Below, piece by piece: positions 46,811 to 54,488 of a DNA stretch of 64,000 bases; positions within the stretch are counted from its first letter, which is position 1; every line of letters starts with the position of its first letter. The notes under the pieces were generated by a model. It saw nothing but the letters and a program-made list of their open reading frames with translations, ran no database searches and was not told the DNA's origin. Made by a program: the position numbers and the translations under genes. The stretch comes from Prosthecochloris ethylica (lineage in GTDB: Bacteria > Bacteroidota > Chlorobiia > Chlorobiales > Chlorobiaceae): NCBI RefSeq assembly GCF_015234275.1, contig NZ_JADGII010000002.1, one strand, 5' to 3'.

Positions 46811-47165
46811 AGTGGATATCCCCGTCTTCGCTGCCCGGGGGTGACATCACCACGTAGACGTCCATCGTTTCGTCCGTACCGGCCCTGTGAACGATCCCCG
46901 GAGGAATTTCGATCACATCCCCCTCGCTGACCGCACAGCGCTGTCCGTCAAGCTCGAGATAGCCCCTGCCGTGCTTGATGATGTAGAGCTCCCATGATGT
47001 TTTGTGGAAATGGGGGCGGGCACCGGCTATGCAAACTTCCGACACGGCAAACCGGTACCCGCTCTCTTCTTTCAGCAGTGGAATGCGTTTTCCGCAACTG
47101 CCCTGCTCTTCAGTGCGAACCGATGAGCTGAAACGGGCACAAACCTGGCGTGCGGGACTCGGCAT
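46803..47165 (-). CDS. Cupin-domain protein
   Basis: 120 residues with one cupin barrel. Motif 1 is HFHKTSWELYIIKHGRGYLEL and motif 2 is GDVIEIPPGIVHRA, giving metal ligands His, His, Glu and His. The first 25 residues are a less conserved lead. Small cupins act as isomerases, dioxygenases or sensors. It is the first gene of the leftward radical SAM operon. Confidence 0.82.
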   Translation of the reverse strand: MPSPARQVCARFSSSVRTEEQGSCGKRIPLLKEESGYRFAVSEVCIAGARPHFHKTSWELYIIKHGRGYLELDGQRCAVSEGDVIEIPPGIVHRAGTDETMDVYVVMSPPGSEDGDIHYV

Positions 47166-47217
47166 AGGGCTTGGGAAATGCTGTGGTTATCTTGTTATGT
47201 GTAATTTATACAATAAT

Positions 47218-47859
47218 TTATTCCGGTTCAACCTTTTTGCTTTTTTTCGCTTTGATGCCGACAAATCCACCATCTCCATATCCGTCACGGATGGTTTCCG
47301 CAGAAGAGCCGGGGATCAGGGTCTGCCTCACCGCCGCAACCTCGAAACCCGCATGCTGAAGCAGGTGCAGCACGTCCCGGGCACTGTAGAACAGTGCCTC
47401 ACGGTAAAACCGGCTGTTCTGCTGCCTTGCGAGATACTCCTTGCCGAGCCGGCTCTCCCGGTCGACGAATCCGACAATCAGGCATCCTTCGGGTTTGAGA
47501 ACACGCCAGGCTTCGGACAGCGCCTGGCGTGTATCGTCCACAAAACAGATCGCGGTCACCATCAGTACAAGATCGAACCGTTCATCGCTGAACGGCAGCT
47601 GTTCAGCCACGCCATCGTGAACGTCAATACCCAGCCCTGCAGCCCGCGCCGCCATAGGTGCAGACGGTTCCACCCCGGTCGATATTGCCAGCGGCCCGGC
47701 AAACTTTCCCGACCCGACTCCAACCTCGAGTGCCTCGACGTGACCCGGCGGCATCAATTGCCGAATCAGCTTCAGTTCTGCGTCAAACTCTTCAGCGTGA
47801 CGCTCAAACCATGAATCATACGCGGCACTGTATCGATCAAACGGTTCTGTTTTCGGCAT
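47218..47859 (-). CDS. Class I SAM-dependent methyltransferase
   Basis: 213 residues from MPKTEPFDRY. Motif I EVGVGSGKFAG, a post-I Glu in GVEPS, and motif IV-like FDLVLMVTAICF followed by EAWRVLKPEGCLIVGFVD are standard for the Methyltransf_11 fold. The frame upstream to 47913 is not supported. It lies 52 bp before the cupin gene, on the same strand, so it may belong to the same operon. Confidence 0.85.
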   Translation of the reverse strand: MPKTEPFDRYSAAYDSWFERHAEEFDAELKLIRQLMPPGHVEALEVGVGSGKFAGPLAISTGVEPSAPMAARAAGLGIDVHDGVAEQLPFSDERFDLVLMVTAICFVDDTRQALSEAWRVLKPEGCLIVGFVDRESRLGKEYLARQQNSRFYREALFYSARDVLHLLQHAGFEVAAVRQTLIPGSSAETIRDGYGDGGFVGIKAKKSKKVEPE

Positions 47860-47930
47860 ACCAGTTCGGATTTTTTTATAAAATGCAGCAGATTCGTCAA
47901 TTTTCCAGTACATATCTGCCTCAATCGCTT

Positions 47931-48851
47931 ATGCATATCGAAATCATCGGAACAGAATCACTCGGGGTTCGCGGTATGTGCTGTCTTGTCACCAGCGGCG
48001 AACGGCATATCCTCATCGATCCCGGGGTTTCCCTCGGCTACCGTCGCCACGGGCTTCTGCCCCACCCCGTTCAGGTCATGGAAGGCCGGAGGGTGCGCAA
48101 GAGGATTCAGGAGGCCCTGGAGTATGCCACCGATATCGTTTTCAGCCATTATCATGGCGATCACGTCCCCCTGAACAACGCAAACCCCTACCAGCTGTCC
48201 TTCATGGAACTGCCTGCCACGGTGCCCTCAGCCCGGTACTGGGGTGCTGCGCCAGATGATCTTTCCGAAAAGATGATGCATCGATATCAGGATCTGCATG
48301 AGCTGCTGGGAGAGCAGCTGCACTCAGGCTCCGGAAGAAGTGCGGGCCCGCTCACGTTTTCCCCGCCGGTTGTGCATGGCGATCCGATCGATCATGCAGG
48401 AAGCGTCATGATGACCAGGGTAGAACTCGACGGTGTCGTGTTCGCTCATGGGTCCGACATTCAGCTCCTCGATGAACGCGCGATCGATATCCTTATCGAC
48501 TGGGAGCCTGATATCCTGTTTGCCGCAGGGCCGCCTCTCTATCTCGACCGGTTGCATACCGGTCAACTCGAAACCGCGAGGCACAATGCATGGAGGCTGT
48601 TGAACCATGTCGATACCGTCATTCTCGATCACCATCTGATGCGGAGCTGTGAGGGGGTGTCCTGGCTGGAGAGCCTCATACAAGAAACCGGCAGAACCGT
48701 TTACTGCGGCGCCGCTTTCCTGCACCGGCCGAAGCGTCTCCTGGAAGCAGAGCGGGAAGAGCTGTACCGGAAATATCCTGTCGCAGAAGGATGGCACGAA
48801 AACTACGCTCGACAAGTCATGCTGGAGCGCGCTGTGCAGACAGCTCACTGA
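47931..48851 (+). CDS. UPF0282-like metallo-beta-lactamase-fold hydrolase
   Basis: 306 residues from the ATG at 47931; the longer open frame runs antisense through the methyltransferase and is rejected. The start HIEIIGTESLGVRGMCCLV and the run LIDPGVSLGYRR match the mainly archaeal UPF0282 family as I recall it. Metal ligands H73, H75, D77, H78 (SHYHGDH) are intact. Divergent from the methyltransferase with 71 bp between starts. Target unknown. Confidence 0.75.
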   Translation: MHIEIIGTESLGVRGMCCLVTSGERHILIDPGVSLGYRRHGLLPHPVQVMEGRRVRKRIQEALEYATDIVFSHYHGDHVPLNNANPYQLSFMELPATVPSARYWGAAPDDLSEKMMHRYQDLHELLGEQLHSGSGRSAGPLTFSPPVVHGDPIDHAGSVMMTRVELDGVVFAHGSDIQLLDERAIDILIDWEPDILFAAGPPLYLDRLHTGQLETARHNAWRLLNHVDTVILDHHLMRSCEGVSWLESLIQETGRTVYCGAAFLHRPKRLLEAEREELYRKYPVAEGWHENYARQVMLERAVQTAH

Positions 48852-49306
48852 TCGGCACGCCCTCCCCCAAGTCGATAGCTTTCGGGAGATTGACTTTTCT
48901 TGAGTCAAGATACCGCACTTTTCTTCTGTCGATGTGAATGTTACATATTCTTAACATTTTTTTGCGGGTTCATCCTTGACAGGCACTGACCCGATCCGTT
49001 ATGAGCTGATGTTTTATTATTTTATAATAATGGTAACAGTAAAAACAATTGATTATCTGTGTTATTTAAATTTTTACAATCATCAATATTATTCATAAGC
49101 CTTCCGTCAGGCCGTTTCGGAGGAGAACGGTTCGCCAATAATGGGAATCAGGTGGTGTACTGTTCTGCCGGAGACACAGCTGTTCTGCAGCGATTCTGCA
49201 TAGCCGACTGACGATCGTTGGGTTAGAATATTCCCGGTAATGCCTATCTTTCAAAAACAAGCAAACTTGTTTTCTGCAAGACATTCAACATCGGGGAGGA
49301 TACCGT
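48852..49306. other. 455 bp A+T-rich gap before the Nif11 peptide region
   Basis: No convincing gene. A possible rightward promoter has TTGACA at 48976-48981 with TATGAG about 18 bp later; a small dyad ATTATT/AATAAT follows near 49015-49030. A 63-codon leftward frame at 49093-49284 has no start context and no recognisable motif. Confidence 0.4.
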
Positions 49307-49489
49307 ATGATGGGATTGGAAGGCATACTCGGCATTATCGTTCTGGTGCTCGATATATATGCTGTGCTCAATATTTTTCAAAGTTCGGCAAGCACCATCA
49401 AAAAAACGATCTGGATCGCTCTCGTCATTCTGCTGCCAGTGTTCGGGCTGATTCTCTGGTTTCTGCTCGGGCCTAAAAACAAGGCATAA
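49307..49489 (+). CDS. Small PLDc_N-type membrane protein
   Basis: 60 residues, two transmembrane helices (GILGIIVLVLDIYAVLNIF and IWIALVILLPVFGLILWFLLG) linked by SSASTIKKTI and ending GPKNKA. This is the classic PLDc_N (cardiolipin synthase N-terminal) mini-protein, found alone in many bacteria. GGAGGAT precedes the start. It lies 121 bp before the Nif11 peptide on the same strand; an immunity or export role is only a guess. Confidence 0.78.
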   Translation: MMGLEGILGIIVLVLDIYAVLNIFQSSASTIKKTIWIALVILLPVFGLILWFLLGPKNKA

Positions 49490-49610
49490 GGAAGCGGAGA
49501 GCGGATCCCATCTGAGAAAAAAAACTTCAGCGGCGAGGCATTCAGCACAAAAAACGTAATTTACGGATGCAGTCCCCGGAGTTTTCCCCATAACCTGAAA
49601 CCGAACCACT

Positions 49611-49850
49611 ATGTCACTCGATCAGGCAAAAGCTGCAATCAGCAAAATCAAGACAGATTCCGCTTTTCGCAAAGAAATCTTTGCTATTTCAGATCCCGGC
49701 AAGCGGATTGAGCATCTGAACAAAGCGGGTTTTCAGTGCACGCAAAGTGAATTTACCCGGATCATCAACCTCGACAATGATTTCAGGAATGATTGTGCGG
49801 CAACAGGTGGGGAAATGGTCATCAATCTCAAAATTCCAAACTTAGCATAA
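49611..49850 (+). CDS. Nif11-type RiPP precursor peptide
   Basis: 79 residues. The opening MSLDQAKAAISKIKTDSAFRK and the following helix HLNKAGFQCTQSEF fit the Nif11 leader family (TIGR03798-like) of natural-product precursors. A GG motif at residues 66-67 (AATGG) is a likely C39-protease cleavage site, leaving a 12-residue core EMVINLKIPNLA without Cys, Ser, Thr, Tyr or Trp. Its end overlaps the convergent SPASM maturase gene by 9 bp. No obvious Shine-Dalgarno is seen. Confidence 0.78.
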   Translation: MSLDQAKAAISKIKTDSAFRKEIFAISDPGKRIEHLNKAGFQCTQSEFTRIINLDNDFRNDCAATGGEMVINLKIPNLA

Positions 49851-51245
49851 GGGTTCGGATGGAAAAATGACCCTGTAGCCCTGCTCCTTCAGTGGATTCA
49901 CTGTTTTATCGAGAAGCAGGGCTGCCGTTTCCGCAGAGAGATATTCGTCGTAGACAACAAGAAGCATATCGACCAGGTGCTCCTTGAAATGGGTGCACGT
50001 ATCTGGTGTGTGTGCCCCGGATGAAGCCGAGAGTTTTTCCAGGCGCGCTTTCGGACATGAATTAGCGCATATCGGCAGAAAACGGCAGGCCAGGCACTCT
50101 TTCTGCCCATAATGATCCGTCCCTCTCATGTAGAGCATGCTGAGCTCCTCATTGCTCAAAGGGTCGGAGTTGTTGACGTTTCCGATTTCTTTATCTGAGC
50201 AGCCTACATCCTCCCAGCACTTGTACAGTTCTCCTTGTGGACCGGCGACAAACGCATTGCGGTAATGCGCAATACACAGCCCTTTGGAGTGCATTTTGGG
50301 GTAGAACATGAATTTCGTCGAAATGCCTTCTTCCCAGTACAAACGAAGGCAAAAATCCACCCATTCCTTCATCGAAAGCTGGTAATTCATATCGACGGCT
50401 TTCACCCTGGACCCGTAGACCGTGACATTTTTACCGCTGTAGCGCTCCTGAAGCATGCGGTAGAGCTCCGGATACGCAGCCATGTTGCGTTTGTCGATAT
50501 TGACCCTCAGCATGCACTGCCCCTCGTACGACGAATTCATCAGCCGGTCGATATTGTCGAGAATACGGTCGAACGAACCGTGGCCGTTCTGTAACGTCCT
50601 TCGTGTATCGTGAATGTGGCGAGGGCCGTCAAGTGTAATCTGCACTACCTGAATGTTCAGGGCATTGAGTCGATCGATGATTGCCGGAGTGAGAAGATAT
50701 CCATTGGTGATCAGCTGGGCCTCTTCGATTCCGATTCCCCGTTTTCCAAGCTCTGATGTAATCCTTTCGATACGCTCGAAGGCGAGTAACGGTTCACCGC
50801 CATACCAGTCGATTCGTACCGACCTCCTGCAGGCACGCTGATCGATAAATGCAACGAGCTGATCGATGGTCTGATCGCTCATGACGGTAGTGTTGCCCTG
50901 AGTGCGTTCAAAACAGTAATCGCAGTGAAAGTTGCATGCAAACGTCGGGCAGATCGTCATGGCAATGTCGCGATGTCCATAGCTGTTGCAATTTCTCCGG
51001 TACTGTTCGCGCATCAGCAGTTTGTCGTTCTCTCCCGGATGGACAAGCATATGCTGCTCATGCAACAGTTCGACAAACGCTGAGTCACCTTCATTATCGT
51101 TCCAGGAGCCGCCTGAGCGGCACTGCTCCACCAGCTCAACGTGCGCTTGATCAAGTTCGATCAGGCAGTTCGACATAGGGTTGTACAGAAAATGCCCGTA
51201 CGGTTCTGCATGGAACAGGGTGTTGTACTCTGACCAGATCAGCAT
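49842..51245 (-). CDS. Radical SAM/SPASM peptide maturase
   Basis: 467 residues. The first 80 residues (YNTLFHAEPYGHFLYNPMSNCLIELD) form an RRE-like leader-binding domain of the sort fused to peptide maturases. Radical SAM ligands are C104, C108, C111 (CNFHCDYC), with WYGGEPL in place of the usual GGEP context. The SPASM region has CWEDVGC, ECLACRFLPICANSCPKARL and a final TCTHF. This layout matches anaerobic sulfatase-maturase-like peptide maturases. It converges on the Nif11 peptide, the likely substrate. Confidence 0.87.
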   Translation of the reverse strand: MLIWSEYNTLFHAEPYGHFLYNPMSNCLIELDQAHVELVEQCRSGGSWNDNEGDSAFVELLHEQHMLVHPGENDKLLMREQYRRNCNSYGHRDIAMTICPTFACNFHCDYCFERTQGNTTVMSDQTIDQLVAFIDQRACRRSVRIDWYGGEPLLAFERIERITSELGKRGIGIEEAQLITNGYLLTPAIIDRLNALNIQVVQITLDGPRHIHDTRRTLQNGHGSFDRILDNIDRLMNSSYEGQCMLRVNIDKRNMAAYPELYRMLQERYSGKNVTVYGSRVKAVDMNYQLSMKEWVDFCLRLYWEEGISTKFMFYPKMHSKGLCIAHYRNAFVAGPQGELYKCWEDVGCSDKEIGNVNNSDPLSNEELSMLYMRGTDHYGQKECLACRFLPICANSCPKARLEKLSASSGAHTPDTCTHFKEHLVDMLLVVYDEYLSAETAALLLDKTVNPLKEQGYRVIFPSEPLC

Positions 51246-51248
51246 AGC

Positions 51249-52331
51249 TTATCCCGGTTCGCAGCATGCGCTGCCCTGGTACTCCTGCAGTGCTTCCAGT
51301 TTTCTCATCGCCTCACCGCTTGCCACCGATTCTCTGGCCATGAGTGTCGCTGAACGGTAGTCGTCCGCAAGCCCTGAGCAATAGAGTGCCGCGGCAGCGT
51401 TGATGCAGAAAAAGTCCGCCACCGGGCCGTCATACCTGCCCCGGAGAACGTCCAGCACCGCATCGGCATTTTCGCGTGCCGTACCGAGGCTTCTGATATC
51501 GTCGAAACGCCACTCTCGAATACCGAAATCGGAGGGAGAAAGTTCGTAGTGCCCGATCTCACCGTCGAGAAGCTCGACAACACGGGTAGGTCCGCAGGGG
51601 GAAAACTCATCGATACCACGCGATGCATCCAGGCCATTGACCTGTCCGTACGGTGACAGTGCTCTGGGCATACCGATTTCGCGCAGGATCGATACCATCT
51701 TGTCACTGACATCGGGGGCGTAGGCACCGATCACCGCGCAATTATTCTCGTGGCATGGACGGGTGAGGGGCCCGAGAATATTGAATGCCGTGGTAAAGCG
51801 CATGGACTCGATCAGGCGAGCCCATCCCGATTTCAGAAAAGCCTCTCCCGGCAGGTAACAGATCCCCGCGCCATTGAGTGCCTGCTCAGCCTGCTCGAGC
51901 GGCGCGTCGAGGTCGATACCCAGGCATTCGAAAATATCGGACGCGCCGGATACCCCTGTCACGAGCCGTGCCCCTTTCTTGGCGACGGCAAGCCCGCACC
52001 CGGCCGCGATCAGGGCCGCAGGGCTCGAACAGTTCAGTGTTTTCAGCGGATCGGACCCGGTTCCGACAATATCGCAGACCGGTCCGTCAATCGCCGCTCT
52101 CACCTTGGCGGTGTCGAAGGTATCGAGCGCATCCCAGGCCCCCGACAGCTCCTCGATGGTCGGGTTGCGCATAAAGTGAGCGCTCAAGAACGCCCCCTGC
52201 TGCAGCTCCGGCTGCAGGTCGAGAATGACCTGGCGGTATGCTTCGAAGGATTCCTCGCGGCTCATCACATGGCCGGCAGAAAGTGCCGATATCAAGCGGC
52301 CGAATTCACGTAACTGCTGTTCTCTGTTCAT
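51249..52331 (-). CDS. TrpD-like (anthranilate phosphoribosyltransferase family) protein
   Basis: 360 residues of the glycosyltransferase family 3 fold. Compared with TrpD, the PRPP loop is GTGSD (90-94) instead of GTGGD, NCSS replaces NxST, and the anthranilate-side KHGNR is KKGAR (118-122). The later VNGLDASRGIDE keeps the metal-binding DE. It is therefore probably a phosphoribosyltransferase with a different acceptor, not the tryptophan enzyme. Located 3 bp before the peptide maturase and 6 bp after the dehydrogenase, with no trp genes near. Confidence 0.75.
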   Translation of the reverse strand: MNREQQLREFGRLISALSAGHVMSREESFEAYRQVILDLQPELQQGAFLSAHFMRNPTIEELSGAWDALDTFDTAKVRAAIDGPVCDIVGTGSDPLKTLNCSSPAALIAAGCGLAVAKKGARLVTGVSGASDIFECLGIDLDAPLEQAEQALNGAGICYLPGEAFLKSGWARLIESMRFTTAFNILGPLTRPCHENNCAVIGAYAPDVSDKMVSILREIGMPRALSPYGQVNGLDASRGIDEFSPCGPTRVVELLDGEIGHYELSPSDFGIREWRFDDIRSLGTARENADAVLDVLRGRYDGPVADFFCINAAAALYCSGLADDYRSATLMARESVASGEAMRKLEALQEYQGSACCEPG

Positions 52332-52337
52332 CGTGTT

Positions 52338-53324
52338 TCAGGATTGAAAAAGAGTGACAAATTTAAAACTGCTTCCGTCCAGAACACGCGGCATGACTGA
52401 CGCGGTGTCCTCGAGCCGTATTCGTTCTTCGATCAGCACGGGCAGCGTTTTCCGGTAACGGTGTATCAGCCCGAGAGCGTTTTGCATATCCTCACGACGG
52501 CAACCGTATGTGCCGACCAGCTCTGCTTCCCTGTAATGGAGTGTGTTGATGAGCTGTGCAGGATACTCTTGCCTGCCCCGCAAGCCGCTGAAGAGCACAA
52601 ACCGTCCACCCGCCGCAAGCTGTACTATTCCGTCGATCAGTGTATCCGGGGCGGATGTGGCATTGATGACAACATCGAAACCACCTTCAGAGCCCTGTTC
52701 TGCAGCAGTAAGTGCCTTGATCTCGATGGGGTGCCACAAGCTCTCGGTTCGTACGAGCTTTTCCCTGCGAGGGTCGATCACGGTAACATCCGCCCCTCTC
52801 TCCGCGCACCCGACAGCGAGCAGCTGCCCGAGTGTACCGCCGCCGTAGACGAGAACCCGTTCCCCTTCCGACAGACGGCTGCGCTCGATTGCATGCAGCG
52901 CGCATCCGAACGGTTCCGCCAGTGTGGCAACGTCAGGCGAAAGTCCGTCAGGCAGCGCAATCAGGCTGCTGGCGGGGGCTGCCATGCATTCGGCAAAACC
53001 CCCGTCACGATGAAAACCGGCAATCCGCATTGACGGGCAGAGGTGTTCACGGCCGTCAATGCAGTATTGACAGGATCCGCATGCTGTTCCGGGCCAGACG
53101 GCGTACAGGGGCCCCCGAGGATTGTCTGCACGGCAGGCGCATACCTCGTGGCCGGGAATTCGCGGAAGCACAAGGTCACGGTGCCCCTGCTGCCACATGA
53201 CGGCATCGGTTCTGCAGACGGCACAAGCCACGGGGTTCAAGAGTATCTCTCCGGAGCCCGCTGCAGGTTTCGGCCATTCCACACAGTTCAATTCACGATT
53301 CTTGTCGAGCAGCAAAGCCTTCAT
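52338..53324 (-). CDS. Zinc-dependent medium-chain dehydrogenase
   Basis: 328 residues. Catalytic zinc ligands C37, H59 and E60 (VCRTD, GHE) and structural zinc cysteines C82, C85, C88, C96 (CGSCQYC, then HLC) are complete. The NAD(P) loop is YGGGTLGQLLAVG. It resembles threonine or sorbitol dehydrogenases and should oxidise an alcohol of unknown type. Overlaps the GNAT gene by ATGA. Confidence 0.85.
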   Translation of the reverse strand: MKALLLDKNRELNCVEWPKPAAGSGEILLNPVACAVCRTDAVMWQQGHRDLVLPRIPGHEVCACRADNPRGPLYAVWPGTACGSCQYCIDGREHLCPSMRIAGFHRDGGFAECMAAPASSLIALPDGLSPDVATLAEPFGCALHAIERSRLSEGERVLVYGGGTLGQLLAVGCAERGADVTVIDPRREKLVRTESLWHPIEIKALTAAEQGSEGGFDVVINATSAPDTLIDGIVQLAAGGRFVLFSGLRGRQEYPAQLINTLHYREAELVGTYGCRREDMQNALGLIHRYRKTLPVLIEERIRLEDTASVMPRVLDGSSFKFVTLFQS

Positions 53325-53728
53325 GGGTCCAGCGGCTCCTGCCCGCTGCTCTTCTTCGTGAAAGCATCGTGGAACGTGACTGTTCCCCGGGCCTCCATTC
53401 GCCGAAGCCTGAGCAGCCCTTCCTCGATCAGGGCTCTGCCGACACCCTGTCGCTGGTACTTCGGCAGGACCGAAACGGGTCCCAGACCATACCAGGACGG
53501 AGTACCGTCGGAGATCTGTACAGGAGAAAACGCGATATGTCCGATAATCCGGGTGGCTGATTCGGCGACCAGCGACACAGCCAGGGCTCCAGCTTCACGA
53601 AGTCCAATGATGACATCCTGTTCGTTATGACTGCTGACAGCAAGGTCCTGGAATGCAGCAACAGTTACCCGGGTAATCTCCTCCACATCGGTGGAGGTTT
53701 CATCCCGGATGACGGGATTGGGAAGCAT
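53321..53728 (-). CDS. GNAT acetyltransferase, C-terminally short
   Basis: 135 residues from MLPNPVIRDE. The YhbS-like N-terminal half and acetyl-CoA motif A (VLPKYQRQGVGRALIEEGL) are intact. The usual next strand and LGDPxYYxRFGF tail of this family are missing; the frame instead runs into FHDAFTKKSSGQEPLDP and stops on the dehydrogenase start codon. It is either a short variant or a frame-shifted remnant. First gene of the second leftward operon. Confidence 0.7.
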   Translation of the reverse strand: MLPNPVIRDETSTDVEEITRVTVAAFQDLAVSSHNEQDVIIGLREAGALAVSLVAESATRIIGHIAFSPVQISDGTPSWYGLGPVSVLPKYQRQGVGRALIEEGLLRLRRMEARGTVTFHDAFTKKSSGQEPLDP

Positions 53729-54038
53729 ACGTCTCAGTTTTGAATTGACATAATTTAATTTTTTTTCCGGGACAACCATGCACGGACAAGCTGTGAATAC
53801 CGAGCGATGCCCTCTTCGGGTCGCAATAACGTATTTTTGTTATTATTGAAAAATGCTTACAATTTTTTATTATCATTATTTTCAAATACTATTGTATTCA
53901 TGAGTCATGCTCAGCACAGCCCACTCCCCCAGCCCTGATGTTTCAAGCACCAACAGAAATCCGTAAATTACAGTTACGGTATGCAGAATCAATGTTGCCC
54001 GGCTCTTTTGTTTCCACAACGCCAATACCGAGATGTAG
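53729..54038. other. 310 bp A+T-rich intergenic region
   Basis: Separates the leftward GNAT operon from the rightward lipoprotein. Runs of A and T at 53750-53765 and 53820-53895 make it a likely site for both promoters. I see no gene in it. Confidence 0.4.
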
Positions 54039-54410
54039 ATGAGAACAGCTGCAGTTCATGGATTGCTTTGTATGGCTCTGGCGCTTGCGGGATGCGAAAA
54101 ACACGAGAACTCGCTGTCCGTCACCGCCACGGCCTACACATCGAGCCCACAAGAAACCGACAGTACCCCTTCCGTCACAGCGTGGGGAGATACGCTCAAG
54201 CCCGGCATGAAAGCGATCGCCGTTTCGCGGGACCTTATCGACATGGGATTGACTCACCAGCAGGACGTGAAAATACAAGGTTTTGACGGTTCATTCAGAG
54301 TTCTTGACAAGATGAACAGGCGTTGGGAAAAACGCATTGACATCTACATGGACAACAACAGGAAAAAAGCACGCAACTGGGGAAAACAGGAAGTCACAAT
54401 CTTCTGGTAG
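54039..54410 (+). CDS. 3D-domain lipoprotein
   Basis: 123 residues. Lipoprotein signal peptide with lipobox LAGC at about residues 16-19. The mature part is a 3D domain (RlpA/MltA-like double-psi barrel): SVTATAYTSSPQETD, AWGDTLKPGMKAIAVSRDL and the acidic ending VLDKMNRRWEKRIDIYM. Such domains bind or cut peptidoglycan. Probably anchored in the outer membrane. Confidence 0.8.
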   Translation: MRTAAVHGLLCMALALAGCEKHENSLSVTATAYTSSPQETDSTPSVTAWGDTLKPGMKAIAVSRDLIDMGLTHQQDVKIQGFDGSFRVLDKMNRRWEKRIDIYMDNNRKKARNWGKQEVTIFW

Positions 54411-54424
54411 GAACAGCGGTATTG

Positions 54425-54468
54425 CACAAAGCGCACCGGGTGCCATTACAGCTGCCGTGCGCTTTGTG
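54425..54468. terminator. Bidirectional terminator between 3D lipoprotein and hcp
   Basis: CACAAAGCGCAC (54425-54436) pairs perfectly over 12 bp with GTGCGCTTTGTG (54457-54468), loop of 20 bases. It lies between two converging genes. Confidence 0.7.
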
Positions 54469-54488
54469 ACAAAAATGATGATGACAGG

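Noticed and set aside
40238..47165. Interpretation of the operon as PQQ or mycofactocin synthesis
   Set aside because: The PqqD-like protein suggests it, but no PqqA, PqqB, PqqC or MftA-type gene is present and there are four distinct radical SAM enzymes.
49093..49284. 63-codon leftward frame in the gap before the PLDc_N gene
   Set aside because: No ribosome-binding site or conserved pattern was seen; it could be a remnant but cannot be supported.
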